NCBI GenBank assembly: GCA_022768325.1
Contig: JALEMI010000020.1
Location: 1-64,000, forward strand
DNA from: Bacteroidales bacterium
Lineage (GTDB): Bacteria; Bacteroidota; Bacteroidia; Bacteroidales; Marinilabiliaceae
Direction: 5' to 3'
Length of the DNA: 64,000 nucleotides
Below, piece after piece: positions 17,984 through 26,426 of this stretch (position 1 is the stretch's first letter; each line of letters opens with the position of its first letter). The position numbers and the translations under genes were made by a program. A model generated the notes under the pieces. That model was given only the letters and a program-made list of their open reading frames with translations. It did not search any database and was not told the DNA's origin.

Positions 17984-18017
17984 TATTCAGTGAATATGCA
18001 AAATTATGCATTATGCA
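17984..18017 (-). promoter_or_regulatory. argR promoter with candidate ArgR operator palindromes
   Basis: The plus strand reads TATTCAGTGAATA (17984-17996), a near-perfect palindrome built from the TGAAT/ATTCA half-sites of ARG boxes, followed by TGCAAAATTATGCA (17997-18010) and a further TTATGCA. A minus-strand -7 box TAATTTTG lies at 18006-17999, inside the palindromes. This fits autorepression by ArgR, but is only a pattern match. Confidence 0.45.
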
Positions 18018-18086
18018 CGATATGAGCCGCGATTGGTGAATAAAAATGTTGTGAAAATTTGATGATGGAGAGAAAACGGAGTGCGG

Positions 18087-18809
18087 CTATGGGCGGAGAC
18101 GACCGTCGGGCGACAAATGGGGGACGAGATTGAAATCGGCATCGGGGTTGGCGCAGAAGAGTACATCGTCTTTATAGCCTTTGTCGACAAGCGTCTGATA
18201 ATGGCGCGAGAGGGGGAAGAGGCGATAGGGGAAACCGTCGAGCTGAGCAAGGAGGCTGACGGAGGTGGCGTAGTCGGAAACGATATTGGGGGAAGAGACG
18301 CGCTGGAGGGTGGCGCAGAGCATTGCGGCGCAGAGGGAATCTTCGAGCGCTGGCACACCGTCGGTGCCGGAGCAGACGATGACGACATCGGCGACGGCAT
18401 CAGTGACCAGAAGGGCGGCGACGTGTCGGTAATTGAGCATTGACGCGACGAGGACCTTGTCGGCGGAGCGGGCGGCATCGATGGCGAGAGTGCCGTTGGT
18501 GGTGGTGAGGATGATAGTCTTACGGGCCACGCGCTCGGGGAGATAGAGCTGAGGGGAGTTGCCCATATCGAAACCCGGGATGGGGTCGGCGTTGCGCTCG
18601 CCGCAGAGGAGGACCTCGGACCTGCCAAGGGAGTCGGCTCGGCTGAAAGCCTCATCGACCGTGGCGACGGGGATTACGGCACTGGCACCGGCATTGAGGG
18701 CAGTAGTGATGACGGACGTCGCACGGAAGACATCAATGACGACGGCAGTCTTGCCTTGGAAATCGTAGTTGCGGGCGGCTTGCGCCGTTGGGAGGATTTC
18801 GATATTCAT
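18087..18809 (-). CDS. comB: 2-phosphosulfolactate phosphatase family protein (ComB)
   Basis: The 240-residue protein matches the ComB family in length and motifs: VVIDVFRATSVITTAL, LCGERNADPIPGFDMGNSP and the TTTNGT run near residue 102, with VIVCSGTDG later. ComB hydrolyses 2-phosphosulfolactate in coenzyme M synthesis in methanogens, but homologues are widespread in bacteria without coenzyme M and their role there is uncertain (sulfolactate or another 2-phospho-hydroxy acid). It starts 10 bases after the DUF5683 gene and is probably in the same transcript. Confidence 0.85.
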   Translation of the reverse strand: MNIEILPTAQAARNYDFQGKTAVVIDVFRATSVITTALNAGASAVIPVATVDEAFSRADSLGRSEVLLCGERNADPIPGFDMGNSPQLYLPERVARKTIILTTTNGTLAIDAARSADKVLVASMLNYRHVAALLVTDAVADVVIVCSGTDGVPALEDSLCAAMLCATLQRVSSPNIVSDYATSVSLLAQLDGFPYRLFPLSRHYQTLVDKGYKDDVLFCANPDADFNLVPHLSPDGRLRP

Positions 18810-18819
18810 TGGCTAAGAA

Positions 18820-19545
18820 TCAGAAACGGAGTGCGAGGCGTGCGCCGACATGTCGGTTTTGGGGATTTAGCTCGGGTTGCCAACGGAAGGCGAGGTCGTC
18901 GGAGACATCGAAATTGAAGAAATGGGCATCGACACAGGCATCGACAATCTGCACGGCGTAGAGGCCTACCATTCCGAAGATTGAGAGGTCGCGATAGCGT
19001 CGGTAGTAATCCTTCTTGTTGCGGAGGGAGGTTTGGAACCATTGCTTGTAGGCGCCTTGGACCATATCCTCGGTAAGGTGCGCCTTCTCGGCGAACTCCA
19101 TGTAGGTCTCCTTGTTGTTGGGGTCGCCGATGATGAAGTCGCGGTATGCGGCGCTGTATTTCTTGTAGTACTTGTTGTTGAAGTGTATGGCGTAGATGAG
19201 AGCCGCCGCGCCGCCGTAGAGGAGGGGTAGCTTCCAGTACTTGCGGTTGTAGATTTGTCCGAGGCCGGGGAGAATGGCGGCGTACATGGTGGCGGTGTGT
19301 GGCGAGTGACCGAGATGCCCGACGGGGACGGACTGGATGAATCGGACCGTCTCGCCGTCGACCATGATGAGCGTGTCGGAGATGACGGCCACGTAGGGTT
19401 CGACGGGCTTGATGAGGGAGTCGACCTGATGGCCAGTGTCGATGATATTGGGGTCGGTCTGAGCAGAGGCGACCCCGCCACTGGCCAAGAGTGTCAGAAG
19501 CGGGATCAGGAGAGAAGTTATGAGATTGGCGATGGTTTTAGGCAT
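18820..19545 (-). CDS. DUF5683 domain protein, exported or membrane-anchored
   Basis: This 241-residue protein begins with a signal sequence (NLITSLLIPLLTLLASGGVASA) and has a DUF5683 core with a short hydrophobic hairpin (LPGLGQIYNRKYWKLPLLYG followed by a membrane-type segment), then charged helices rich in tyrosine. The function is unknown. In related genomes it follows parA-parB; here it is separated from parB by the inserted restriction-modification genes. The first five codons lie within copy 1 of the 77-bp repeat, so its start and ribosome entry region were preserved by the duplication. Confidence 0.8.
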   Translation of the reverse strand: MPKTIANLITSLLIPLLTLLASGGVASAQTDPNIIDTGHQVDSLIKPVEPYVAVISDTLIMVDGETVRFIQSVPVGHLGHSPHTATMYAAILPGLGQIYNRKYWKLPLLYGGAAALIYAIHFNNKYYKKYSAAYRDFIIGDPNNKETYMEFAEKAHLTEDMVQGAYKQWFQTSLRNKKDYYRRYRDLSIFGMVGLYAVQIVDACVDAHFFNFDVSDDLAFRWQPELNPQNRHVGARLALRF

Positions 19546-19607
19546 CGGCTTTGCGCTGTCGTGCGGAGTCGAGGATATCCATGATACGCTCGAGTTCCTC
19601 GTTGGTG
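19531..19607. repeat. 77-bp direct repeat, copy 1 (pseudo-3' end of parB)
   Basis: Identical over 77 bases to 21733-21809. On the minus strand it encodes the last 22 residues of ParB (ending QRKADA), its stop, and the first codons of the DUF5683 gene. It is a non-functional parB tail created by the insertion. The flanking bases differ (C before, T after, against T and G at the other copy), which fixes the repeat length. Confidence 0.97.
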
Positions 19608-19645
19608 TTATTTACTATTATTTTGATAGTCCTGGCGAAGCATGA

Positions 19646-20905
19646 TTACTCATTTCTCTCAGAACTATCGGGCTGTCTGCGCTCGATGTTGTTGAGGAGG
19701 CGTATTAATGCGCGCCCTATTGCATAGGCGAGATTTACGGGGACGGCGTTGCCGATCTGCTTATACTGCGAGGCCATGTTTCCAGTGAACTGCCACTCAT
19801 CGGGGAACGTCTGAATACGGGCGTACTCTCTCACTGTCAGTGGGCGCGTCTCAGTAGGATGGCACCTCTCGGTTTGCTTTTGAGCAGGGGCGCAGGTCAA
19901 GGTCAGACTGGGTTCAAAGAGAGAGAGCCTCCGCGCCATTCCCGTCTTACCGCCTTCGAGATGGAAGCTGTTACCCATATATTCTTTCTGCACATCGAGG
20001 GGCAAATCTTTCCAATAGCCACCCATTGGCACTTGCTCCATTACACGACGCTTCTTTTCGGGATACTGCTGACCTGCCCCCGGAACCACGTCAGTTGGGA
20101 ACAACTCGCCAGCAAAAAGAGCGTCTTTGAGAGTCATGACCCGATGATAGGGGGAAGGCCATTGGAAATCGTTTTGGCAGAACAAGTCATTTCTGATGGC
20201 GACAAGAATGAGGCGTTCCCTCTTTTGAGGAACCTGATACTTGATGGCTTGCAGCACACGCGGGGGGATGAGCGTGTAACCGAGCTCGGCAATGGCATTG
20301 CGTATGACCTCTAAAGTACGCCCTCCATCGTGGGACGCAAGGCCTTTAACATTCTCGCCGAGAAATACTTTTGGACGAACCTCCTTTACAGCCCTTGCGA
20401 GTTCGAAGAAGAGCGTTCCGCGAGTATCCTCAAAACCACCCTTATTCCCAGCATAGCTGAAAGCTTGGCATGGGAAACCGCCCGTTATGAGATCTACTTT
20501 TCCTTTGTAAGCTCCGAAATTGAGCTTACGGACATCTCCCTCCGCGACGTGCCAATCGGGTCTGTTCTTCATCAATGTTTGGCAAGCGTCGTGGTCAACC
20601 TCATTGAGCATTACATGATGGAAACCAGCCTTGCTCATTCCGAGAGCCAAACCTCCCGCACCAGCGAACAATTCGATGCTCGTATAGGGGCGCAAGGGGG
20701 TAGTCTTCATTTCTTCATCCCAACAGGATTCTATCATTTCTTTGACCTCGGGAACGGCGAGGAGTTCCTTAGTATAAAAGAACTCAATACCGCACTCATC
20801 AACATGGGCAGTGAACTTACCGCTGCTCTTCCATTGCTGGAGAGTGCGTTTGGACACGCCCATTATGTCGGCGAAATTTGAGGTAGAGATGGTTGCTGGA
20901 ATCAT
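19646..20905 (-). CDS. DNA (cytosine-5) methyltransferase with N-terminal HTH, Eco47II/Sau96I type
   Basis: The 419-residue protein has an N-terminal helix-turn-helix (about 8-55, FADIMGVSKRTLQQWKSSGK) followed by a complete C5-methyltransferase: motif I FAGAGG (80-85), motif IV GGFPCQ with catalytic C146, motif VI GENVKGL, motif VIII QKRERL and C-terminal GNAVPV. It protects DNA from the partner endonuclease encoded immediately upstream. The likely target is GGNCC, inferred from the endonuclease family. The HTH may let the enzyme repress its own or the endonuclease gene, as in some C5 methyltransferases. Intact, with only a 3-base gap from the endonuclease gene. Confidence 0.93.
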   Translation of the reverse strand: MIPATISTSNFADIMGVSKRTLQQWKSSGKFTAHVDECGIEFFYTKELLAVPEVKEMIESCWDEEMKTTPLRPYTSIELFAGAGGLALGMSKAGFHHVMLNEVDHDACQTLMKNRPDWHVAEGDVRKLNFGAYKGKVDLITGGFPCQAFSYAGNKGGFEDTRGTLFFELARAVKEVRPKVFLGENVKGLASHDGGRTLEVIRNAIAELGYTLIPPRVLQAIKYQVPQKRERLILVAIRNDLFCQNDFQWPSPYHRVMTLKDALFAGELFPTDVVPGAGQQYPEKKRRVMEQVPMGGYWKDLPLDVQKEYMGNSFHLEGGKTGMARRLSLFEPSLTLTCAPAQKQTERCHPTETRPLTVREYARIQTFPDEWQFTGNMASQYKQIGNAVPVNLAYAIGRALIRLLNNIERRQPDSSERNE

Positions 20906-20908
20906 AGG

Positions 20909-21664
20909 TTAGAAATTGTCGAATCCCTCGTAAGAGTTGAAGGCCAAGAGGTAAAGGCTTTTGTAGAAATCGGTCTTGTCAAGCTCTTCGTACACCGTAT
21001 TTTCCAGACGGGCCGACGCATCGTTAGAAGTCACATCGTCAAGAATATCAGGCAAAGCTCGGCAGAGTTTACAGAATGCTGTTGAATCTTTGAAAACGAT
21101 CTCGTAGAATTTGTCGATTGACACCCTTCGAATCCGCTCATGCGAATAGTGTTGTTTTCTACCGTTCTCATTTACAGAGAGTGCCCAAGTGACATTCTGC
21201 GATTGTTTTGCGATTGTCTCAACGAGCATACAGGTGGCCTTATCGTCATGCAAGATTTTGTTTTGCATTTTCACGTATGTGTCCGAGCTACTGGCTGCAT
21301 TCATCGTGTTGTGTTTATTCTTCATTTCCACGAAAATGTGCAGCTTCTCGTTCACGACATCGAAACCACCTTTGTCTCCATTCTCAGGCACTTCCCAACC
21401 ACCGCCCGCATATTTGAAAACGTTTTGGTGAAAGTAGCCAATACGGTTGTTGTTTGTCTTGTCAATCTGGCGCAGGCACTCAGTCTCAATAGTTTGCGGG
21501 ACAGTCTGACCGTATATTTTGGCATCGAAAGTCAGTTTTATCGGGTCGATAATGTTCTTGTTGAAGCTATCGAGATCGATGTGCCTCCGATATTGTAGCA
21601 CAGTTGTTCTGACATGCTCATATATGTCTTCGTCGGAGATGAAGCCGAGATTGTAGTTGCGCAT
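20909..21664 (-). CDS. Type II restriction endonuclease, Eco47II family (probable GGNCC)
   Basis: This 251-residue protein resembles Eco47II endonuclease along its length: NLGFISDEDIYEHV at the N-terminus, FNKNIIDPIKLTFDAKIYG, RIGYFHQNVFKY and RIRRVSIDKFYEIV. A PD-(D/E)xK site is visible as D102 and E113-x-K115 (FDVVN...VEMKNKH). Eco47II cuts GGNCC, so that specificity is inferred by family. The gene precedes and nearly abuts its methyltransferase. AT-rich relative to neighbours. A short inverted repeat (GGTTCT...AAGAACC, about 21687-21710) lies before its start and could be a control element. Confidence 0.88.
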   Translation of the reverse strand: MRNYNLGFISDEDIYEHVRTTVLQYRRHIDLDSFNKNIIDPIKLTFDAKIYGQTVPQTIETECLRQIDKTNNNRIGYFHQNVFKYAGGGWEVPENGDKGGFDVVNEKLHIFVEMKNKHNTMNAASSSDTYVKMQNKILHDDKATCMLVETIAKQSQNVTWALSVNENGRKQHYSHERIRRVSIDKFYEIVFKDSTAFCKLCRALPDILDDVTSNDASARLENTVYEELDKTDFYKSLYLLAFNSYEGFDNF

Positions 21665-21732
21665 ATTAGAGGGTTACGGGTGCTACTGGTTCTCTAAATT
21701 AGGAAGAACCCCGATGAGGAAAGCGAAAGATT

Positions 21733-21809
21733 GATGGTTTTAGGCATCGGCTTTGCGCTGTCGTGCGGAGTCGAGGATATCCATGATACGCTCGAGTTCC
21801 TCGTTGGTG
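21733..21809. repeat. 77-bp direct repeat, copy 2 (true parB 3' end)
   Basis: Identical to 19531-19607. Here it is the genuine end of parB, with the TAA stop at 21740-21742, followed by the first codons of a now orphaned DUF5683 start (ATG at 21747) that run into inserted DNA. Confidence 0.97.
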
Positions 21810-22663
21810 GCGAATGGGATGGTAATCTTGCCTTTTCCGGCGGCGGTGCAGGCGAGTTTGACGGTAGTGCCGAAGTAGGAAGAGAGCTGGTTGCCGAGGG
21901 CTTTGTATTCTTCGGGGGTCTGGCTCTTCTTGGGCTTAGGCCTTTGGTCGTCGGGGGCGTCGGGGTTGGAGGGTTCGGCAGGTTGGTTGTCGTTGTACTC
22001 GCGGACCATCTCCTCGATGCGTCGGACGGAATAGCCTTGCTCGACTGTCTCGTTGAAGAGCATGAGCTGGGTCTCGCTGTCCTCGACGCCCATGATGGCG
22101 CGGGCGTGGCCCATGGAGATGAGCTTATCGCGGAGACCGTTGCGGATCTCCTCAGGGAGTTTGAGGAGGCGGAGGTAGTTTGTTACCGTGGAGCGTTTCT
22201 TGCCGACTTGGTCGGCGAGGGTCTCTTGGGTGAGGTTGCACTCGTCGATTAGCCGTTGGTAGCTTGTGGCCTCCTCGATGGGATTGAGGTCGGCGCGTTG
22301 GATGTTCTCGATGAGGGCGACGGCAAGCATCTTGTCGTCGGAGACCTCGCGGACGTAGGCCGGGACGGAGCTCAGCCCGATGCTCTTGGCGGCACGGAAG
22401 CGACGTTCGCCGGCGATGATTTGGTAACGACCTGTGGACTCGACCTTACGGAGCGTGAGCGGCTGAATGATGCCGAAAGAGCGGATTGACGCGGCCAGCT
22501 CGTCGAGGTCTTCTTGCTTAAAGTCGGAACGCGGTTGCCAGGGGTTGGCGTCGATGAGATCTATGCTTATTTCGGAGGATTGCGCATTTGCCGAGGAATC
22601 GTCGGAGGCTTCGGGGCCGAGGAGGGCCTCGATACCCCTTCCGAGGGCTAAACCTTTTGCCAT
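21740..22663 (-). CDS. parB: Chromosome-partitioning protein ParB
   Basis: A 307-residue ParB: N-terminal ParB/Srx domain with the CTPase-type GERRFRAAKSIG motif (about residues 85-96) preceded by IIQPLTLRKV, a central helix-turn-helix (TLADQVGKKRSTVTNYLRLL), and a basic C-terminal dimerisation domain. It binds parS sites and acts with ParA to segregate the chromosome origin. It follows parA with a 25-base gap. Its last 22 codons are inside the 77-bp duplicated segment, so the insertion left the protein complete. Confidence 0.95.
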   Translation of the reverse strand: MAKGLALGRGIEALLGPEASDDSSANAQSSEISIDLIDANPWQPRSDFKQEDLDELAASIRSFGIIQPLTLRKVESTGRYQIIAGERRFRAAKSIGLSSVPAYVREVSDDKMLAVALIENIQRADLNPIEEATSYQRLIDECNLTQETLADQVGKKRSTVTNYLRLLKLPEEIRNGLRDKLISMGHARAIMGVEDSETQLMLFNETVEQGYSVRRIEEMVREYNDNQPAEPSNPDAPDDQRPKPKKSQTPEEYKALGNQLSSYFGTTVKLACTAAGKGKITIPFATNEELERIMDILDSARQRKADA

Positions 22664-22688
22664 GTTAGGGATGGAGTGAGAGGGTTAG

Positions 22689-23462
22689 TTATTGCTTGGC
22701 ACCGTTACGCTCCAGGAGCTCGCGAGCGAGGTTGAGGTAGTTTTGCGCTCCTTTGCTTGTGGCGTCGTAGCTGATGGCGGCCTGACCGTGGCTTGGAGCT
22801 TCGGAGAGGCGGACGTTACGGGCGATGAGTGTATTGAAGACGAGGGACTGGAAGTGGCGCTTGACCTCGTCGAGGACCTGATTGGAGAGGCTTGTACGGG
22901 AGTCGTACATGGTGAGGAGGAAGCCTTCGATGGCGAGCTCGGTGTTGAGCCTCTTTTGGATGATCTTGATGGTGTTGAGGAGCTTTCCGAGGCCTTCGAG
23001 AGCGAAATACTCACACTGGACGGGGATGATTACGGAGTCGGAGGCTGTGAGGGCGTTGACCGTGATGAGACCGAGAGAGGGGCTGCAATCGATGAGGATG
23101 TAGTCGAACTGGTCGCGGAGCTTATCGATCATGCGCTTCATGGTCTTCTCGCGGTCGGACATATTGAGCATCTCGATTTCCGCACCGACGAGGTCGATGT
23201 GGGAAGGGAGGATGTAGAGGTTATCAATCTCGCATTTGAGTACGGCAGTGTTTGGGTCGACATCGTTGACCATGCACTCGTAGATGGTGTTCTTCATCTC
23301 TCGGACGTCGAAACCGAGGCCAGAGGTGGAATTGGCCTGTGCGTCGGCATCGACGATGAGGACCTTTTTCTCAAGAACAGCGAGGCTTGCGCCAAGGTTG
23401 ATGGAAGTTGTCGTCTTTCCGACACCTCCTTTTTGGTTGGCTATCGATATGACTTTTGCCAT
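22689..23462 (-). CDS. parA: Chromosome-partitioning ATPase ParA/Soj
   Basis: A 257-residue ParA with the deviant Walker A KGGVGKTTT (11-19), Walker A' IVDADAQANST, and Walker B ILIDCSPSLG. It lacks an N-terminal HTH, typical for chromosomal Soj-type proteins. It drives movement of ParB-parS complexes on the nucleoid. First gene of the parAB-DUF5683 operon, with a -7 box just upstream. Confidence 0.96.
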   Translation of the reverse strand: MAKVISIANQKGGVGKTTTSINLGASLAVLEKKVLIVDADAQANSTSGLGFDVREMKNTIYECMVNDVDPNTAVLKCEIDNLYILPSHIDLVGAEIEMLNMSDREKTMKRMIDKLRDQFDYILIDCSPSLGLITVNALTASDSVIIPVQCEYFALEGLGKLLNTIKIIQKRLNTELAIEGFLLTMYDSRTSLSNQVLDEVKRHFQSLVFNTLIARNVRLSEAPSHGQAAISYDATSKGAQNYLNLARELLERNGAKQ

Positions 23463-23827
23463 ATTTTATTCGTTATGTTGTTTTTTCTTGATGGACAAAG
23501 ATAGTCTTTTTTATTTGATGGCTACGATGTTCCACGGCGGGGCGGAGAGAGAATTGTCTTTGTAACGACTTATTTATCAACGTGTTATATAGACAAAAGG
23601 CGAAAAACGGGGATGTTCCACGAATTATTGACAATTTACTACTAACAGATGTTGATAAGTAGGGAAGGGTGGGTGAACGTGTGTAAATCAGCGCGTTATG
23701 AGGAGTGAATGGCGTTGGCGGAGGGAGTATTTGACATGAGAAACTGACAGGGGTGTCAGTAAAAAAATAAGGCTCGCCAGGGCAGAAAAGCCCGACGAGC
23801 CGATAGGGTGTGCGTTAGAAAACGGGG
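23463..23827. other. Intergenic region upstream of parAB, with parS-like half-sites
   Basis: 365 bases without a gene, partly AT-rich. It holds a candidate -7 box TATCTTTG on the minus strand (23503-23496) before parA, two identical TGTTCCACG sequences (23528-23536 and 23614-23622) that match half of the parS consensus, two opposed TTATCAAC(A/G) sequences (23574-23582 plus; 23650-23658 minus) one or two bases from a DnaA box, a small ACTGACA/TGTCAGT hairpin (23743-23760) and the lysA terminator (23771-23801). No complete 16-bp parS palindrome is present. Confidence 0.55.
23771..23801 (-). terminator. Terminator of the lysC-lysA operon
   Basis: Interrupted stem GGCTCG..GGGC / GCCC..CGAGCC with an AGAAAA loop; on the minus strand it is followed by TTATTTTTTT. 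It lies 27 bases after the lysA stop. Confidence 0.85.
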
Positions 23828-24976
23828 TTATTCGGAGAAATAGCTCCCCGGGAAATTGCGGAGATTGTAGCGCGAGGCCATAATCTCGCCATAGGCGCCA
23901 GCGGAACGGATGGCGATAAGGTCGCCACGCGACGTCTCGGGCAGGACGACCTCCTTGCCGAAGCAGTCGGACGACTCGCAGACGGGACCTACGACATCGT
24001 ACTTTTGGGTGGGCTTATCGCTGGAGATGTTCTCAATCTTGTGGTACGCGTGATAGAGGGCGGGGCGGATGAGGTCGTTCATGCCCGCATCGACGATTGC
24101 GAACTGCTTCTTCTGCCCTTTCTTGACATAGAGGACGCGGGTGATGAGCGAGCCACATTGGGCAACGAGGCTGCGGCCCAGCTCGAAGTGAACCTTTTGC
24201 CCCTCGCGGAGCTCAAGATGCTTTGCGAAGGTCTCGAAATAGGCCTCGAAATCGGGGATTGAGAGTTGGTCGGGATGCTCGTAGTCGATACCAAGACCGC
24301 CGCCGAGATTGATGACAGAGAGGTGAATCTTGTTGGCCTCGAACCACTTCTGCAGCTCGTTGATGCGCGTGGAGAGCGCAAGGAAAGCGCCCATGTCGGT
24401 TATTTGCGAACCGATGTGGAAGTGGATGCCTACGAGATTTATGTTGCTGAGGGACTGCGCTTTGAAGGCTGCGGCCTCGACCTCCCAGAGGCCAATACCG
24501 AACTTATTCTCTTCGAGACCCGTCGTGATGTACTGGTGGGTGTGGGCATCGACATTGGGATTGATGCGCAACGCGATGTCGGCCACTTTGCCCTTCTTGC
24601 AAGCCAGCTCATTGATGACCTCCATCTCGGGGATGGACTCGACATTGAAACACTCGATGTCGGCATCGAGAGCGAGGTTGATCTCCCAATCGGCCTTACC
24701 GACGCCGGCGTAGACAATCTTCTTGGCATCGAAACCATGCTCGAGCGCGGCACGAACCTCGTTACCGCTTACGCAGTCGACACCAAGACCAGCGGCACGG
24801 ACCTCGTCGAGGATTCGGGGGTTAGCATTGGCCTTGACAGCGAAGTGGACTTGGTAATCGTGTTTCTTGGCGAGAGTTGTTACGGTGTTGAGAGTTTGTC
24901 GGAGCAGCTCGGTATCGTAGAAGTAGAAAGGCGTTTCCATCTTCTCGAAAGAGGCATTAGGGAACACGGTTGGCAT
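23828..24976 (-). CDS. lysA: Diaminopimelate decarboxylase
   Basis: The 382-residue PLP enzyme of fold type III has the PLP lysine K48 (FAVKANANP), the GGGLGIDY phosphate-binding loop and the dimer-interface cysteine motif PVCESSDCFG. It decarboxylates meso-diaminopimelate to lysine. It is 30 bases downstream of lysC, so the first and last enzymes of the lysine branch are co-transcribed. Slightly shorter than enterobacterial LysA (about 420) but complete. Confidence 0.95.
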   Translation of the reverse strand: MPTVFPNASFEKMETPFYFYDTELLRQTLNTVTTLAKKHDYQVHFAVKANANPRILDEVRAAGLGVDCVSGNEVRAALEHGFDAKKIVYAGVGKADWEINLALDADIECFNVESIPEMEVINELACKKGKVADIALRINPNVDAHTHQYITTGLEENKFGIGLWEVEAAAFKAQSLSNINLVGIHFHIGSQITDMGAFLALSTRINELQKWFEANKIHLSVINLGGGLGIDYEHPDQLSIPDFEAYFETFAKHLELREGQKVHFELGRSLVAQCGSLITRVLYVKKGQKKQFAIVDAGMNDLIRPALYHAYHKIENISSDKPTQKYDVVGPVCESSDCFGKEVVLPETSRGDLIAIRSAGAYGEIMASRYNLRNFPGSYFSE

Positions 24977-25006
24977 GACGGATTGGGATTACTGGATTAG
25001 TTGGGC

Positions 25007-26323
25007 TTACTTGAAGAGACCTGCGGAGAGGCAGCGGAGTGCAGCCACCTTGTCTTGCGCATCGACGAGGATGGAGACATTGTGGGACGAGCCGCCGTAG
25101 GAAATCATGCGGATGGGCACCTCGGCGAGGGAGTCGAAGATGGCGGAAGCGTAGCCCTTCTTGTTGGCCGCGAAGTCGCCTGCGATGCAGATAATGCATT
25201 GGTTCTTATCGACTTCGACGGTGCCGAACTTCTTGAGGTCGTCGATGATGTCGTAGAGATGTCGATCGGTATCGATGGTGACCGACACGCCGACCTCGGA
25301 CGTCGTGATCATGTCGATGGGCGTCTTGTAGCTCTCGAAGACCTCGAAGACCTTGCGCATGAATCCGTAGGCGAGGAACATACGGCTGCTCTTGATACGG
25401 AGCGCGATGATGTTGTCCTTAGCGGCGATTGCTGCGACGCGGTCGGGGCATTGGTGTCCGCTGATGAGAGTTCCGTGGGCCTTGGGGTCCATGGTGTTGA
25501 GGAGACGGACGGGGATGTTGTTGACTTTGGCAGGGAGGACGCAGGTAGGGTGGAGAATCTTGGCACCGAAATAGGCCAGCTCGGCGGCCTCGTCGAAAGA
25601 TAGCTCACTTACGGGCTTGGTGTTATCGACGAAGCGGGGGTCGTTGTTGTGCATACCGTCGATGTCGGTCCAGATCTGAATCTCGTCGGCGAGAAGAGCT
25701 GCGCCGATGAGGGAGGCCGTGTAGTCGGAGCCGCCTCGTTGGAGGTTATCGACCTCGCCGAAAGAGTTGCGGCAGATGTAGCCCTGGGTGATATAGATGT
25801 CGAAGCCCTGGTTCTTGGCCAGGATGGCGTTGAGATTCTCGCGGATGTATGCGGTATCTGGCTCGTTGTTCTTGTCGATACGCATATAGTCGAGCGCGGG
25901 GAGGAGGCAAGACTTGACGCCACGCTCAAGGAGGTAGAGGTGGAACATACCCGTGGAGATGAGCTCACCCTGGGAGAGAATCTCCTTCTCCTCGAAAACA
26001 GTGAAAACCTTGTTGGTGAAGGACTTAATATAATTGAAACGCTCGCGGATAAGCTCCATGCCTTTCTCTTGGTACTCGGGCGTAGAGTAGAGTTCGGCGA
26101 TGTGCTCGGCGTACTTCTTTTCGAGCTTGCTGATGACCTCGTTAGCTCCATCGGCGTTCTTCTTATATAGGTAGTTGGAAATCTCTACAAGGCTGTTGGT
26201 GGTTCCAGACATTGCGGAGAGGACGACAATCTTGACCTGACCATCTTCGAGGACGAGGTTGGCGACCTCCTTCATGCGAGGCGCTGAGCCTACGGACGTA
26301 CCACCGAACTTAAGGATTTTCAT
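25007..26323 (-). CDS. lysC: Aspartate kinase (monofunctional, lysine-sensitive type)
   Basis: The 438-residue protein begins MKILKFGGTSVGS, the nucleotide-binding signature of aspartokinases, followed by the aspartate-binding segment (GFDIYITQGYICRNSFGEVDNL, in parts) and RGGSDYTASL. Two ACT domains occupy about 300-438, expected to bind a feedback inhibitor. Its pairing with lysA suggests lysine regulation. There is no homoserine dehydrogenase domain. I found no lysine riboswitch-like structure in the short upstream region (26324-26426). Confidence 0.95.
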   Translation of the reverse strand: MKILKFGGTSVGSAPRMKEVANLVLEDGQVKIVVLSAMSGTTNSLVEISNYLYKKNADGANEVISKLEKKYAEHIAELYSTPEYQEKGMELIRERFNYIKSFTNKVFTVFEEKEILSQGELISTGMFHLYLLERGVKSCLLPALDYMRIDKNNEPDTAYIRENLNAILAKNQGFDIYITQGYICRNSFGEVDNLQRGGSDYTASLIGAALLADEIQIWTDIDGMHNNDPRFVDNTKPVSELSFDEAAELAYFGAKILHPTCVLPAKVNNIPVRLLNTMDPKAHGTLISGHQCPDRVAAIAAKDNIIALRIKSSRMFLAYGFMRKVFEVFESYKTPIDMITTSEVGVSVTIDTDRHLYDIIDDLKKFGTVEVDKNQCIICIAGDFAANKKGYASAIFDSLAEVPIRMISYGGSSHNVSILVDAQDKVAALRCLSAGLFK

Positions 26324-26426
26324 CTGGTTTTTCTGTTTAAAATTTTACACTTTTCGTGATTTACAAACGCGAAGTTATTATATATAATCCGAACTAACAA
26401 CTAAAACACTCTTAAGTGGCTTAGAA

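Larger units (their letters stand above)
19608..21732. mobile_element. Inserted restriction-modification island
   Basis: A 2.1-kb segment holding a restriction endonuclease gene and a methyltransferase gene, bounded by 77-bp perfect direct repeats derived from the parB/DUF5683 junction. Its base composition is visibly more AT-rich than the neighbours. It carries no transposase or integrase. The arrangement fits the described mode of R-M insertion with long target duplication, which leaves host genes intact. Confidence 0.88.

Noticed and set aside
26324-26426. Lysine riboswitch before lysC
   Set aside because: The region is about 100 bases, AT-rich, and shows none of the helices or the size expected for the lysine riboswitch.
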